DNA of 64,000 bases from Anaeromyxobacter dehalogenans 2CP-C (GTDB lineage Bacteria > Myxococcota > Myxococcia > Myxococcales > Anaeromyxobacteraceae), in the NCBI RefSeq assembly GCF_000013385.1, contig NC_007760.1:2853001-2917000 (forward strand), read 5' to 3'. Positions 43,014 to 52,114 of the stretch are shown here, in pieces; position 1 is the first letter of the stretch, and every line of letters starts with the position of its first letter. The notes beneath the pieces are model-generated. The model did not search any database. It was not told the origin of the DNA and worked only from the letters and a program-made list of their open reading frames with translations. Both the position numbers and the translations under genes were made by a program.

Positions 43014-44396
43014 TCAGTGTCCGGCGGCGGCGTGGGCGGCGCCGTGCCCCGCCGCGGGGGCGGGCGCGCGGCCGACCGCGGCGGTGAGGACGGCGATGAC
43101 GACGATGGTGAGGATGCCGATCCAGGCCAGCAGCTGGCCGCTCGGATCGAGCAGCAGCGCGCCGCCGGTCACGAAGACGTTCACCAGGGCGGCCGGGAGC
43201 AGCAGCTTCCAGCACAGCTTCTGGATCTGGTCGAAGCGGAAGCGCGGCAGCAGCCAGCGGATGGTGAGCTGCAGCCACATCATGACGATCATCTTCGCGA
43301 TGAACGCCCCGGCGCCCACCGCCGCGAACCAGAACGGCGTCAGGTTCTGGCGCAGCCAGCCCTCGAACAGGATGGGGTGCCAGCCGCCCAGGAACACCGC
43401 GGTGATCACGCCCGCGAGCACCACGATCTCGGCGAACTCGGCCAGGAACAGCAGGCCGAACTTCATGCCGGAGTACTCGACGAAGTAGCCGACGATCTCG
43501 CTCTCGCCCTCGGGGAGGTCGAACGGCGCGCGCTTGGTCTCGGCGAACGCGCTGGCGAAGAAGATGAGGAAGCCGATGGGCTGCAGCAGCAGGCCGAGCG
43601 CCGGCACCGGGCCGAGCACCGGGGTCCCCTGCGCCACCACCATCTCCTCCAGGCGGAGCGTGCGGTAGGCGATCATCGTGCCGACCAGCGAGAGGCCCAG
43701 CGAGACCTCGTAGCTGATCATCTGCGACGAGGCGCGGACGCCGCCGAGCAGGGCCAGCTTGTTGTTGGACGCCCAGCCGGCGAGCGCGGTGCCGTACACC
43801 TGGAGCGAGGCGATCGCGAACAGGTAGAGCAGGCCGGTGTCGGTGCGCGAGACCTGCAGCGCGATCTGCTCGACCGCGCCCGCGGCGGCGGCGCCCGCCA
43901 GGCCCGGGATCTGGTTCAGCTCGATCCCCTGCCCCACCGGGATGATCGCGAACAGCGCGAACACCGGCGCGAACGCCAGCATCGGCGCGAGCTCGTAGAG
44001 CACCCGGGTGCGCCCGGTGGTCTCGATGCGCTCCTTGGTGAGCATCTTGAGCGCGTCGGCGGCGAGGAACGGGATGCCGCCCAGCGCCGAGCCGAACACC
44101 TTGATGCGGTTCGCGCCGATGCGGTTCTGGATGAGCGCCGACCACTTGCGCTCGGCCACCGTCAGCAGCGACGAGCTGATCATCAGCACGACGAGCAGCA
44201 GCGTGACGACGTTCGCCACCGAGGCGCCGTAGTACACGGCCGCGCGGGAGACGCCCGGCGACCCGCTGATCCAGCCGGTCAGCGCGTTGAAGCCCCAGCC
44301 CAGCCACCCGGCTGCCAGGTAGAACCCGGCCGACAGCAGCACCAGGCCGGCCAGCGTCGCCGCGATGACGAGGAGCATTCCGAAGAATCGGTTCAC
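43014..44396 (-). CDS. nuoH: NADH-quinone oxidoreductase subunit H (left cluster)
   Basis: A 460-residue membrane subunit that forms the quinone channel with NuoB and NuoD. VAERKWSALIQNRIGANRIK, GGVRASSQMISYEVSLGLSL and KRAPFDLPEGESEIVGYFVE are family blocks; the last holds the acidic loop near the quinone site. It is longer than E. coli NuoH (325), with an extra N-terminal helix and internal additions. The start is GTG at 44394-44396, twelve bases after nuoG. In this cluster it is the only large membrane subunit besides NuoA. Confidence 0.96.
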   Translation of the reverse strand: MNRFFGMLLVIAATLAGLVLLSAGFYLAAGWLGWGFNALTGWISGSPGVSRAAVYYGASVANVVTLLLVVLMISSSLLTVAERKWSALIQNRIGANRIKVFGSALGGIPFLAADALKMLTKERIETTGRTRVLYELAPMLAFAPVFALFAIIPVGQGIELNQIPGLAGAAAAGAVEQIALQVSRTDTGLLYLFAIASLQVYGTALAGWASNNKLALLGGVRASSQMISYEVSLGLSLVGTMIAYRTLRLEEMVVAQGTPVLGPVPALGLLLQPIGFLIFFASAFAETKRAPFDLPEGESEIVGYFVEYSGMKFGLLFLAEFAEIVVLAGVITAVFLGGWHPILFEGWLRQNLTPFWFAAVGAGAFIAKMIVMMWLQLTIRWLLPRFRFDQIQKLCWKLLLPAALVNVFVTGGALLLDPSGQLLAWIGILTIVVIAVLTAAVGRAPAPAAGHGAAHAAAGH

Positions 44397-44408
44397 CGGC
44401 TCTCCCTC

Positions 44409-46160
44409 CTACGACGTGCGCGACATCGCGCGGCGGTAATCCTCGGTGGTCTCGGACGGCACGCGGTCGCGGTTGCCCGGCAGGCGGCCGTCCACGGTCC
44501 CGGCGGCGAGCGGCACGATCCCGAGCCGACTGCCGGTGGACGGCAGCGAGTCCCAGGCGAAGTCGCCCAGGGCGCTCCCGAGCTGCGGCCCCAGGGCCGC
44601 GAACACCTCGCGGCCGCTCGCGAAGGCGAGCGGCAGCCCCAGCGCCGCCCCGAGCTCGGCGGCGAGCGCCCAGTGCGGCCGCGACTCGCCCTTCGGGAAG
44701 TACGCCATCTCGAAGCGCTGCGCCCGCCCCTCGAAGTTGACGAACGTGCCGTCCATCTCCGAGTGCGGCGAGGCGGGCAGGAGCACGGCGGCGTGCTGCG
44801 CGAGCGCCGCGTCGCCGTACGACTGCGCCACGATCTCCAGCGCGCCGAGCTTCTCGGCGGCCTTCGCGTCGGGCACCTCGGTGCCGACCGCCCAGAGCCC
44901 CTTCACCTTGCCGGCGCCGGCCGCGGCCACCAGGTCCGCGAACGGCCGGACCGCGAGGCCGTACGCCGCCGCGGCGAGCTCCAGGCCCTTGCGGTTGGGG
45001 TTCTCGTCGGCGCGCTTCAGGAAGTCGTCCTGCCAGCCGTCGGCGCGGCCGCCGGCGTAGACCTCGCCGACCTTGAGCCCCTCCTTCGCGACCTTGCAGG
45101 CCACCAGGAGGTCCTCGAGCGACGCGACCGGCGACAGCAGCACCGCGAGCGAGCCCGCCGCGACGTGCGGCAGCAGCACCTCCGCGGCGCGCCGCGGCGC
45201 GACCTTGCGGGGGAGCGGCTGCGCGTTCGCGCCCCGGCCCTCGCGCGCCACCAGCACGCGGCCGGCGTTCAGGTACTTGTAGGACGTGCGCCCGTCGTCG
45301 CACATCCACTCCTCGTTCACGGCGTCGTTCTCGCGCGGGCGATACCGGTAGGTGACGTCGTTCAGGTAGTCGAGGAACGTGTTGCAGCCGCGCGCGCAGC
45401 CGGTGCAGACGGAGCGGGCCGAGCTCATGAACCACACGCGGCCGCGGAACCGGAAGTCGGTCGAGGTGAGCGCGCCGACCGGGCAGATGTCCACCACGTT
45501 GCCGGCGTACTTGTCGTCGAGCGGCTGGCCGGGGAACGTGGTGATGAAGCTCTCGTTGCCGCGCTGGGCGACGCCGAGCTGCGGGTTCTCGGCCACCTCG
45601 CGCATGAAGCGGACGCAGCGCGTGCACAGGATGCAGCGCTCCTGATCCAGCGTCACGGTGGGCCCGAGCTCGACGCGCTTGCCCTTCATGACCTTCGGCA
45701 CGTCCAGCCGCGAGGGCTGCCGGTCGTAGGCCATGTAGTAGTCCTGCAGCTTGCACTCGCCGGCCTGGTCGCAGATGGAGCAGTCGACCGGGTGGTTGAG
45801 CAGCAGGAACTCGAGCGTGGCGCGCTGCTGGTCCTTCACGCGCGGCGTGTCGGTCTTCACCGTCACGCCCTCGGCCACCGGCATCTGGCAGGCCGGCATG
45901 AGCTTGCCGCCGGGCGCGTTCGACATCTCCACCAGGCACATCCGGCAGTTGGCCGCGATGCTGAGGCGCTTGTGGTAGCAGTAGTACGGGATGTCGATCC
46001 CGACCGCCTTGGCCGCCTCGATGACGGTCGTGCCGGGCTTCACCACGACTTCCTTCCCGTCCACGATCGCGGTGACGAAGCCGGGGTTCTTCGGCGGCGG
46101 CGGCGCCGGGGGGCCGGGCGGCTTGGGCGGCGCGGCGTCGGGCTTCTTCTCTTCAGCCAT
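44409..46160 (-). CDS. nuoG: NADH-quinone oxidoreductase subunit G (only copy in the window)
   Basis: A 583-residue Fe-S subunit. After a Pro/Lys-rich lead of about 25 residues comes the [2Fe-2S] N1b domain (YYCYHKRLSIAANCRMC), then HPVDCSICDQAGEC for N5 with its His ligand, then CILCTRCVRFM...VVDICPVGAL for N4. CTGCARGC followed 27 residues later by another Cys keeps the CxxCxxxC-x27-C site of cluster N7, found only in some bacteria. The molybdopterin-fold part is cut short relative to E. coli NuoG (908). NuoG normally docks NuoE/F, which are absent here. ATG start at 46160 with AGGAGC upstream. Confidence 0.96.
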   Translation of the reverse strand: MAEEKKPDAAPPKPPGPPAPPPPKNPGFVTAIVDGKEVVVKPGTTVIEAAKAVGIDIPYYCYHKRLSIAANCRMCLVEMSNAPGGKLMPACQMPVAEGVTVKTDTPRVKDQQRATLEFLLLNHPVDCSICDQAGECKLQDYYMAYDRQPSRLDVPKVMKGKRVELGPTVTLDQERCILCTRCVRFMREVAENPQLGVAQRGNESFITTFPGQPLDDKYAGNVVDICPVGALTSTDFRFRGRVWFMSSARSVCTGCARGCNTFLDYLNDVTYRYRPRENDAVNEEWMCDDGRTSYKYLNAGRVLVAREGRGANAQPLPRKVAPRRAAEVLLPHVAAGSLAVLLSPVASLEDLLVACKVAKEGLKVGEVYAGGRADGWQDDFLKRADENPNRKGLELAAAAYGLAVRPFADLVAAAGAGKVKGLWAVGTEVPDAKAAEKLGALEIVAQSYGDAALAQHAAVLLPASPHSEMDGTFVNFEGRAQRFEMAYFPKGESRPHWALAAELGAALGLPLAFASGREVFAALGPQLGSALGDFAWDSLPSTGSRLGIVPLAAGTVDGRLPGNRDRVPSETTEDYRRAMSRTS

Positions 46161-46186
46161 CGGAGGCTCCTGGTTCCCGGGCGAGG

Positions 46187-47479
46187 CTACTGCTCCACCT
46201 CGCCGCCGATCATGTTGATGCTGTCGAAGGTGGGGATGAGGTCGGACAGCAGCGAACCCTTGGTCATCACCGGCAGGGCGGCCAGCATCGGCCAGCCCGG
46301 CGCGCGCAGGCCGAGCTTGTAGGGGCGGCCCCCGCCGTCGGAGACGACGTAGAAGCCCAGCTCGCCGTTGGCGGCCTCGGTGTAGCTGTACACCTCGCCG
46401 GCCGGGACCTTGATCCCCTCCATCACCAGCTTGAAGTGCGCCATCACGCCCTCGATGGTGCCGTACACGAGCGGCTTGGGCGGCAGGGCGTAGCGGAAGT
46501 CCTGCACGATGATCTCGCCGGGCGCCATCTGCTCGAAGCACTGGCGGATGATCTTGTCCGACTGCCGCATCTCCTCCATGCGCATGAGGTAGCGGTCGAA
46601 GTTGTCGCCGTTCGAGCCCACCGGGATGTCGAAGTCGAGCCGGTCGTAGACCAGGTACGGCGCCGCCTTGCGGATGTCGTACGGCTCGCCGGAGGCGCGC
46701 AGGCACGGGCCGGTGAAGCCCAGCTCGAGCGCGTCCTCGCGCGACACCTTGCCGGTGTTCAGGCAGCGGTCGATGAAGATGCGGTTGCGGTTGAGGAGCT
46801 GGCCGATCTCCTCGCGGATCGCGACCACGCGGTCCAGCACCTTCAGCGTCTTCTCCTGCCAGCCCTCGGGCATGTCGCGGGCCACGCCGCCGATGCGCGC
46901 GTAGTTCGAGGTGAGCCGCGCGCCGCACAGCTCGGCGAGGCGGTCCCAGAGCAGGTCGCGGGCCTCGATGCCGTACAGGAACACGGTCATCGCGCCGAGC
47001 TCCATCGCCATGGCGCCCACCAGCGTGAGGTGGTCGCAGATGCGGTGGATCTCGCTGGTGATGACGCGCAGGTACCGGGCGCGCTCGGGGATCTCGAGCT
47101 TGGCGAGCTTCTCGACCGCCAGCGCGAACCCCACGTTGTTCATGATGGAGCTGACGTAGTTGAGCCGGTCGGTGTACGGGAACACCTGGCCCCAGGTCAC
47201 GTTCTCGCAGCTCTTCTCGAAGCCGCGGTGGAGGAAGCCGATGTCCAGCTTCATCTCCTCGATGATCTCGCCGTTCAGCTCCACCACGGCGCGGGTCACC
47301 CCGTGCATGGCCGGGTGCGACGGGCCGAGGTTGATGACCATGTGCTTCGAGGGCATCGGCGCGTACAGCTCGCCGTCGCCCGCCCGGGACACCGTCCCCA
47401 TGGGCGGCCGCTCGCCGGCGCCGGCGCTGCCCGGCGTCGCCCGCGGATCGATGCCTCCGACTCCCTTCGCCTCGCTCAT
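46187..47479 (-). CDS. nuoD: NADH-quinone oxidoreductase subunit D (left cluster)
   Basis: A 430-residue 49-kDa-type subunit lining the quinone pocket. INLGPSHPAMHGVTRAVVEL contains the His loop and VFPYTDRLNYVSSIMNNVGF the quinone-binding Tyr region; RICDHLTLVGAMAMELGAMT and GEPYDIRKAAPYLVYDRLDF are further family blocks. An N-terminal extension of about 45 residues, Gly/Pro-rich, precedes the conserved part; the ATG at 47479 is backed by GGAGG just upstream. The right-cluster NuoD has PQHPSTHG instead and no such extension, so the two are old paralogues. nuoC lies 84 bases upstream. Confidence 0.96.
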   Translation of the reverse strand: MSEAKGVGGIDPRATPGSAGAGERPPMGTVSRAGDGELYAPMPSKHMVINLGPSHPAMHGVTRAVVELNGEIIEEMKLDIGFLHRGFEKSCENVTWGQVFPYTDRLNYVSSIMNNVGFALAVEKLAKLEIPERARYLRVITSEIHRICDHLTLVGAMAMELGAMTVFLYGIEARDLLWDRLAELCGARLTSNYARIGGVARDMPEGWQEKTLKVLDRVVAIREEIGQLLNRNRIFIDRCLNTGKVSREDALELGFTGPCLRASGEPYDIRKAAPYLVYDRLDFDIPVGSNGDNFDRYLMRMEEMRQSDKIIRQCFEQMAPGEIIVQDFRYALPPKPLVYGTIEGVMAHFKLVMEGIKVPAGEVYSYTEAANGELGFYVVSDGGGRPYKLGLRAPGWPMLAALPVMTKGSLLSDLIPTFDSINMIGGEVEQ

Positions 47480-47563
47480 CTCGTCCTCCGCGCGCCCGGT
47501 CCTTCCGGAGGGGCGCCCGCCGCCACCGCGCGAGAGCGCGGCCCGGCGGCGTGGAAAGAAACG

Positions 47564-48091
47564 CTAGTCGCGCGACGCGGGCCCGGGCCCGCGGAAGATG
47601 TCGTGCACCTCGCGCTCGACCACCAGCGGCTGGCGACCGCGCAGCGGATAGTCCTTGCGGAGCGGGTGCCCCTCGAACTCGTCGTACATGAGCAGCCGGC
47701 GCATGTCCGGGTGCCCGGAGAACGGGATGCCGTACATGTCCCAGCAGTAGCGCTCGAACCAGTCGGCGCCGCGCCACAGGCCGGTCACCGACGGCACGAC
47801 GCCCTCCGGCCCCTCGGGCACCTTCACCCGCAGGCGGACGCGCTTGTTGTGCACGGTCGAGAGCAGGTTGTAGACGACCTCGAAGCGCGGCGTGGCCCCG
47901 AGGTAGTCCACCGCCGTGATGTACGGCGCCATGTTGAAGGCGAGCGACGGCTCCTCCTTCAGGAAGCGGCACACGTCTACGATCCGGCTCCGCTCCACGA
48001 ACGCGCAGTCGTCGCCGCCGACGCCCTCGTACGGGGCGTGGACGGCATCCGGGAAGCGCTCGACGAGCGCGGCGATCACGGCCTTGGACAT
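47564..48091 (-). CDS. nuoC: NADH-quinone oxidoreductase subunit C (left cluster)
   Basis: A 175-residue 30-kDa-type subunit of the connecting arm. FNMAPYITAVDYLGATPRFE and VYNLLSTVHNKRVRLRVKVP lead to the signature GADWFERYCWDMYGIPFSGH, then PDMRRLLMYDEFEGHPLRKD. It has no fused NuoD as in E. coli. The ATG at 48089-48091 lies 14 bases after nuoB. Confidence 0.95.
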   Translation of the reverse strand: MSKAVIAALVERFPDAVHAPYEGVGGDDCAFVERSRIVDVCRFLKEEPSLAFNMAPYITAVDYLGATPRFEVVYNLLSTVHNKRVRLRVKVPEGPEGVVPSVTGLWRGADWFERYCWDMYGIPFSGHPDMRRLLMYDEFEGHPLRKDYPLRGRQPLVVEREVHDIFRGPGPASRD

Positions 48092-48105
48092 GAGGGTCCT
48101 CGCGC

Positions 48106-48654
48106 CTACCGGCCGGGGCCGCCCGCGATCACCGGGAGCGGCTTGCGGTCGATGAGCTTGTGCGACTGGTTCTGGATCTTCTTCTGGAGCAGCATGATGC
48201 CGTCGAGCACCTGCTCCGGCCGCGGCGGGCAGCCCGGCACGTAGACGTCCACCGGGATGATGCGGTCGATGCCCTGCACCGTCGCGTAGTTGTCGTAGAA
48301 GCCGCCGGAGCTGGCGCAGACGCCGAACGCCATCACCCACTTCGGATCGGCCATCTGCTCGTAGATGCGCTGGAGGATGGGCGCCTGCTTGCAGTTCACC
48401 GTGCCGACGACCATCAGCAGGTCGGCCTGGCGCGGCGAGAACCGCGGCATGGCCGCGCCGAAGCGGTCCGAGTCGTACCGCGCCGAGGCCATGGTCATGT
48501 ACTCCATGCCACAGCAGGCGGTGACGAACGGATAGGTGAACAGCGAGTACTTTCGCGCCCAGCCGAGGCTCTTCGAGACGAGGCCCTGGAGGAACCCCTC
48601 CGCCTCTTCCCGGCGCGTGGCGATGACGGGCAGCCCGTCGAGCTCCGATGCCAT
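48106..48654 (-). CDS. nuoB: NADH-quinone oxidoreductase subunit B (left cluster)
   Basis: A 182-residue subunit holding cluster N2, the last electron carrier before quinone. The four ligands are C47 and C48 (VTACCGMEYM), C113 (GVCASSGGFYDNY) and C142 ([20 protein letters not shown]). The N-terminal stretch before residue 30 is variable. The right-cluster NuoB shows the same ligands but only moderate identity elsewhere. ATG start, 16 bases after nuoA. Confidence 0.97.
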   Translation of the reverse strand: MASELDGLPVIATRREEAEGFLQGLVSKSLGWARKYSLFTYPFVTACCGMEYMTMASARYDSDRFGAAMPRFSPRQADLLMVVGTVNCKQAPILQRIYEQMADPKWVMAFGVCASSGGFYDNYATVQGIDRIIPVDVYVPGCPPRPEQVLDGIMLLQKKIQNQSHKLIDRKPLPVIAGGPGR

Positions 48655-48670
48655 GTGCGGTCGCTCCTCT

Positions 48671-49060
48671 CTAATCCGCCCAGTCGAGGACGCCCTTCTT
48701 CCAGACGTAGACGAGGCCCGCGACCAGGGTGAACACGAAGATCCCCATGGAGATGAACCCGGGCCAGCCGAGGCCGGGGTAGCCCTGGCCGTCGGGCAGC
48801 AGCAGCACGGCCCACGGGTAGAGGAAGATCGCCTCGATGTCGAACACGATGAAGAGCAGCGCCACGACGTAGAACTTCACGCCGAACCGCTCGCGCGCGG
48901 AGCCGATCGGCTCCGATCCGCACTCGAACGGGGTCTGCTTCACCAGGCTGGGTCTGCGCGGTCCGAGCACGTTGGCCAGGCCGAGCATCGTGAAGGCGAG
49001 AACGACCGCCACCAGCAGGACTACGCCGATCGGGAAGTAGATCTGCAGGGGTGTCAGCAT
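48671..49060 (-). CDS. nuoA: NADH-quinone oxidoreductase subunit A (left cluster)
   Basis: A 129-residue membrane subunit with three helices. KQTPFECGSEPIGSARERFG is the conserved loop with the Cys of the quinone-site switch, followed by KFYVVALLFIVFDIEAIFLY, a family hallmark. First gene of the left cluster. The ATG lies at the edge of the 160-base divergent region with no strong ribosome-binding site. Confidence 0.95.
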   Translation of the reverse strand: MLTPLQIYFPIGVVLLVAVVLAFTMLGLANVLGPRRPSLVKQTPFECGSEPIGSARERFGVKFYVVALLFIVFDIEAIFLYPWAVLLLPDGQGYPGLGWPGFISMGIFVFTLVAGLVYVWKKGVLDWAD

Positions 49061-49090
49061 AGGTGGGTACTGGTCGGGGTGGGGAGCCCG

Positions 49091-49120
49091 TTAAGTGCCC
49101 GCCCCAATGGCCTTTGTCAA
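49091..49120 (-). promoter_or_regulatory. candidate promoter of the left nuo cluster
   Basis: On the minus strand TTGACA (49120-49115) is perfect, but the -10 region is weak: ACTTAA lies 18 bases on, at 49096-49091. A start near 49085 would give a leader of about 25 bases before nuoA. The poor -10 suggests dependence on an activator, possibly at the adjoining inverted repeat. Confidence 0.4.
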
Positions 49121-49140
49121 CGGGTTTCCACCCCTTGACA
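49115..49140. promoter_or_regulatory. inverted repeat of two TTGACA boxes between the nuo clusters
   Basis: TGTCAACGGG (49115-49124) and CCCCTTGACA (49131-49140) are inverted copies matching at nine of ten positions around a 6-base centre (TTTCCA). The outer hexamers read TTGACA on each strand, so the two divergent promoters have adjacent -35 boxes. The repeat could also be an operator for a dimeric regulator controlling both clusters together. Confidence 0.5.
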
Positions 49141-49162
49141 TCAGGTTCCCCTTCTGTAGACT
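49135..49162 (+). promoter_or_regulatory. sigma-70-like promoter of the right nuo cluster
   Basis: A perfect TTGACA (49135-49140) and TAGACT (49157-49162, four of six) are 16 bases apart. Transcription would start near 49169, giving a leader of about 50 bases. AAAGGG upstream of the nuoA ATG is the ribosome-binding site. Confidence 0.65.
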
Positions 49163-49220
49163 CCGCCCGCCTGTTTCCCTAGATTTGCCGACAGGATAGG
49201 TCCACAAAGGGTCGCCAGCC

Positions 49221-49658
49221 ATGGGCTTCGATTTCGGTACCGTACTCGTCTTCGCGGTGGTCGCCGTCGGGTTCGCGCTCGGTGGAATTGCGGCATCCCG
49301 CGCACTGGGTCCGAAGTGGCCCAACCCCGAGAAGGCATCCATCTACGAGTGCGGCGAGCGCCCCGTCGGGGTTGCGTGGTTCAACTTCAACCCGCGCTTC
49401 TACCTCGTCGCCCTGGTCTTCCTCGTCTTCGAGGTGGACATCGCCCTGACCTTCCCCGTCGTGGCCGTCTTCAAGGGCTGGGTGGCCCAGGGTCCGGGCA
49501 TGGCCTGGGTGGCCTTCTTCGAGCTGCTGGTCTTCACCGGCATCCTGGTGGTCGGGCTGGCCTGGGCCTGGGCGCACGGCGACCTCGAGTGGATCAAGAC
49601 GCTGGGCGCGCCGAGCGAGGAGGCGCCTGCCCGGGCCGAGCCGCGCCGCGCCGCCTGA
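49221..49658 (+). CDS. nuoA: NADH-quinone oxidoreductase subunit A (right cluster)
   Basis: A 145-residue three-helix subunit. [20 protein letters not shown] is the conserved Cys loop and [20 protein letters not shown] the second family block. It has a C-terminal tail of about 15 charged residues not found in the left copy, and differs from it at most non-conserved sites. First gene of the eleven-gene right cluster; nuoB follows after 82 bases. Confidence 0.95.
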   Translation: MGFDFGTVLVFAVVAVGFALGGIAASRALGPKWPNPEKASIYECGERPVGVAWFNFNPRFYLVALVFLVFEVDIALTFPVVAVFKGWVAQGPGMAWVAFFELLVFTGILVVGLAWAWAHGDLEWIKTLGAPSEEAPARAEPRRAA

Positions 49659-49740
49659 CGGAACAAGTCGGGCTGCACGAGCGGTTCATCGACTGATCGC
49701 GGTCAAACGCAGGACGCGCAAGGCAGGAGGCGGTTCGCAC

Positions 49741-50262
49741 ATGGCGGCACGCATGGACCCGGGGATCGGCGGCGAGGTCACGCTGCTCCACACGAGCCAG
49801 CTGGACAACCTCATCAACCTCGCGCGCGCGAGCTCGCTCTACTACCTGACGTTCGGCCTCGCCTGCTGCGGCATCGAGCTGATGCAGACCGGCGGCCCGC
49901 GCGCCGACCTGATGCGCTTCGGCGCGATCCCCCGCGCCTCCCCGCGCCAGGCCGACTTCATGATCGTGGCCGGCACGCTCACCTACAAGATGGCCGAGCG
50001 CGCCCGCCTGCTCTACGACCAGATGCCCGAGCCGAAGTACGTCATCTCCATGGGCTCCTGCTCGAACTGCGGCGGCCTGTTCCAGCTCGGCTACTCGGTC
50101 TGCAAGGGCGTCGACAAGGTCATCCCGGTGGACGTCTACGTCCCGGGCTGCCCGCCGCGCCCCGAGGCGCTCACCGAAGGCCTCCTCCGGCTCCAGGAGA
50201 TCGTCCGGAGCGAGCCCTGGTCCACCAAGCGTCGCCCGGCGGCGCAGGCGGAGGGTGCCTAG
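49741..50262 (+). CDS. nuoB: NADH-quinone oxidoreductase subunit B (right cluster)
   Basis: A 173-residue N2-cluster subunit: C42 and C43 ([14 protein letters not shown]), C107 ([17 protein letters not shown]) and C137 ([20 protein letters not shown]). The SCSNCGG stretch has an extra Cys compared with the left copy. AGGAGG lies ten bases before the ATG. nuoC follows after 112 bases, the largest gap inside this cluster, in which I see no other gene. Confidence 0.97.
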   Translation: MAARMDPGIGGEVTLLHTSQLDNLINLARASSLYYLTFGLACCGIELMQTGGPRADLMRFGAIPRASPRQADFMIVAGTLTYKMAERARLLYDQMPEPKYVISMGSCSNCGGLFQLGYSVCKGVDKVIPVDVYVPGCPPRPEALTEGLLRLQEIVRSEPWSTKRRPAAQAEGA

Positions 50263-50374
50263 CGCCTTCCCGGCTGCCCACTCGCATCTCGCTGACCGGC
50301 TGTTTCAGGACGGGGCGGGGCGGAACGCTCGGATGGGGCGTACCGCTTCGCCCTGTACCGTAGAAGAGGGACGA

Positions 50375-50965
50375 ATGACGACTCATGAAATCCACGAGCG
50401 GCTGAAGGCGCGGTTCGGAGACGACGTCGGCCCGCTGTCCGAGCCGAAGATCGACGCGTTCTGCGTGGTGAAGGCGGAGCGGATCGTCGAGGTCTCCCGC
50501 TTCCTCGCCGCCGAGCCCGCACTCGAGATGGACTTTCTCGAGGACCTCACCGCGGTGGACTGGCCGAAGCGGAACGTGATCGAGGTCGTCTACCACCTGC
50601 TCTCGTACCGCCACCGCCACTCGATCGTGCTGAAGGTCGAGGCGGACCGCGCCGCGCCGGTGGTCCCGACCGTCGAGGGCGTCTGGAAGACCGCGAACTG
50701 GTTCGAGCGCGAGGTCTACGACCTGTTCGGCGTGACGTTCACCGGCCACCCCGACCTGCGCCGCCTGATGCTGCCCGACGACTGGGTGGGCCACCCGCTG
50801 CGCAAGGACTACCAGGAGGCGGGCGGCTGGCACGGCATCTCCAACGTCCGCGAGAACCCGCTCGTCGAGCTGAAGCGGCTCGACGACCAGCGCCGCGCCG
50901 AGGCCGCCGCGAAGGCGGCGCCGCCCGCCGCGCCCGACGCCGCCGCGGCCGCCCCCAAGGCGTAG
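50375..50965 (+). CDS. nuoC: NADH-quinone oxidoreductase subunit C (right cluster)
   Basis: A 196-residue 30-kDa-type subunit. MDFLEDLTAVDWPKRNVIEV and VYHLLSYRHRHSIVLKVEAD precede the signature TANWFEREVYDLFGVTFTGH and PDLRRLMLPDDWVGHPLRKD. The last 25 residues are Ala/Pro-rich. The ATG at 50375 has AGAAGAGGG upstream; a longer frame from 50255 lacks a ribosome-binding site and conserved residues. nuoD starts 9 bases later. Confidence 0.95.
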   Translation: MTTHEIHERLKARFGDDVGPLSEPKIDAFCVVKAERIVEVSRFLAAEPALEMDFLEDLTAVDWPKRNVIEVVYHLLSYRHRHSIVLKVEADRAAPVVPTVEGVWKTANWFEREVYDLFGVTFTGHPDLRRLMLPDDWVGHPLRKDYQEAGGWHGISNVRENPLVELKRLDDQRRAEAAAKAAPPAAPDAAAAAPKA

Positions 50966-50974
50966 GGAGACGAC

Positions 50975-52114
50975 ATGGAAAAGCTCATCCTCCGCCGCGT
51001 GGACCGCCAGAACGAGGAGATGATCCTCAACTTCGGCCCGCAGCACCCGTCCACCCACGGCGTCATCAACTTCCTGGTGGAGACCGACGGCGAGGTGCTG
51101 AAGCGCGCCACGCCGGACGTCGGCTACCTGCACCGCTCGATCGAGAAGATCGGCGAGCTGGTCGGCTACCCCGGCTTCATGCCGTACACCGACCGCGTGG
51201 ACTACGTGGCGGCGATGTTCGCCAACGAGGGCTACGCGATCGCGGTCGAGCGGCTGCTCAAGATCGAGGTGCCGCAGCGGGCCCAGTGGCTGCGCGCCAT
51301 CTCCTGCGAGCTGTGCCGCATCGCCTCCCACCTCGTCTCGGTGGGCACGATGGTCATGGACATCGGCGCGTTCACCCCGATGCTCCACGGCATCCGCGAG
51401 CGGGAGACCATCAACGACCTGCTCGAGGCGCTCTGCGGCGCGCGGCTGACCTACAACTACCACCGCATCGGCGGCGTCGCGTTCGACCTGCCGGAGGGCT
51501 GGCGGGACAAGGTCCTCCACTTCCTCGACCACTTCGACAAGTTCCTGGCCGAGTTCGACCGGCTGATCTCGTTCAACGAGATCTACGTGAAGCGCCTGGC
51601 GAACGTGGCGGTGATCCCGGGCCCGATGGCGATCAACTACGGCCTGGTCGGCCCGAACCTGCGCGGCTCCGGCGTGGACTGGGACGTGCGGCGCGACCTC
51701 CCCTACGGCGCCTACCCGAACTTCAAGTTCGACGTGCCGGTGGGCAAGGGCTTCTTCGGCACCGCCGGCGACTCGTTCGACCGGTACTACGTGCGCTGCC
51801 TGGAGATGGCCGAGTCCTCGAAGATCGTCCGCCAGGCGCTCGACTCGCTGCCGGAGGGCGAGATCACCGCCAAGGTGCCGCGCAACATCAAGCCGGAGGC
51901 GGGCGAGGCGCTCGGGCGCGTCGAGAGCGCCCGCGGCGAGCTGGCCTACTACGTGATCTCCGACGGCACCAACAAGGCGTACCGGGTGCGCGCCCGCACC
52001 GGCTCGTTCACCGCCATGTGCATCATCGAGGACATCTCGCGCGGCCTGATGGTCGCCGACCTGGTGGCCCTCATCTCGTCGCTCGACGTCGTCGCCCCGG
52101 AGATCGATCGATGA
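50975..52114 (+). CDS. nuoD: NADH-quinone oxidoreductase subunit D (right cluster)
   Basis: A 379-residue 49-kDa-type subunit of ordinary length. [20 protein letters not shown] carries the quinone-pocket His loop, and [20 protein letters not shown] the Tyr region. [20 protein letters not shown] and [20 protein letters not shown] are further blocks. The [10 protein letters not shown] and related stretches differ from the left-cluster copy. Its stop overlaps the nuoH start by four bases (ATGA). Confidence 0.97.
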   Translation: MEKLILRRVDRQNEEMILNFGPQHPSTHGVINFLVETDGEVLKRATPDVGYLHRSIEKIGELVGYPGFMPYTDRVDYVAAMFANEGYAIAVERLLKIEVPQRAQWLRAISCELCRIASHLVSVGTMVMDIGAFTPMLHGIRERETINDLLEALCGARLTYNYHRIGGVAFDLPEGWRDKVLHFLDHFDKFLAEFDRLISFNEIYVKRLANVAVIPGPMAINYGLVGPNLRGSGVDWDVRRDLPYGAYPNFKFDVPVGKGFFGTAGDSFDRYYVRCLEMAESSKIVRQALDSLPEGEITAKVPRNIKPEAGEALGRVESARGELAYYVISDGTNKAYRVRARTGSFTAMCIIEDISRGLMVADLVALISSLDVVAPEIDR

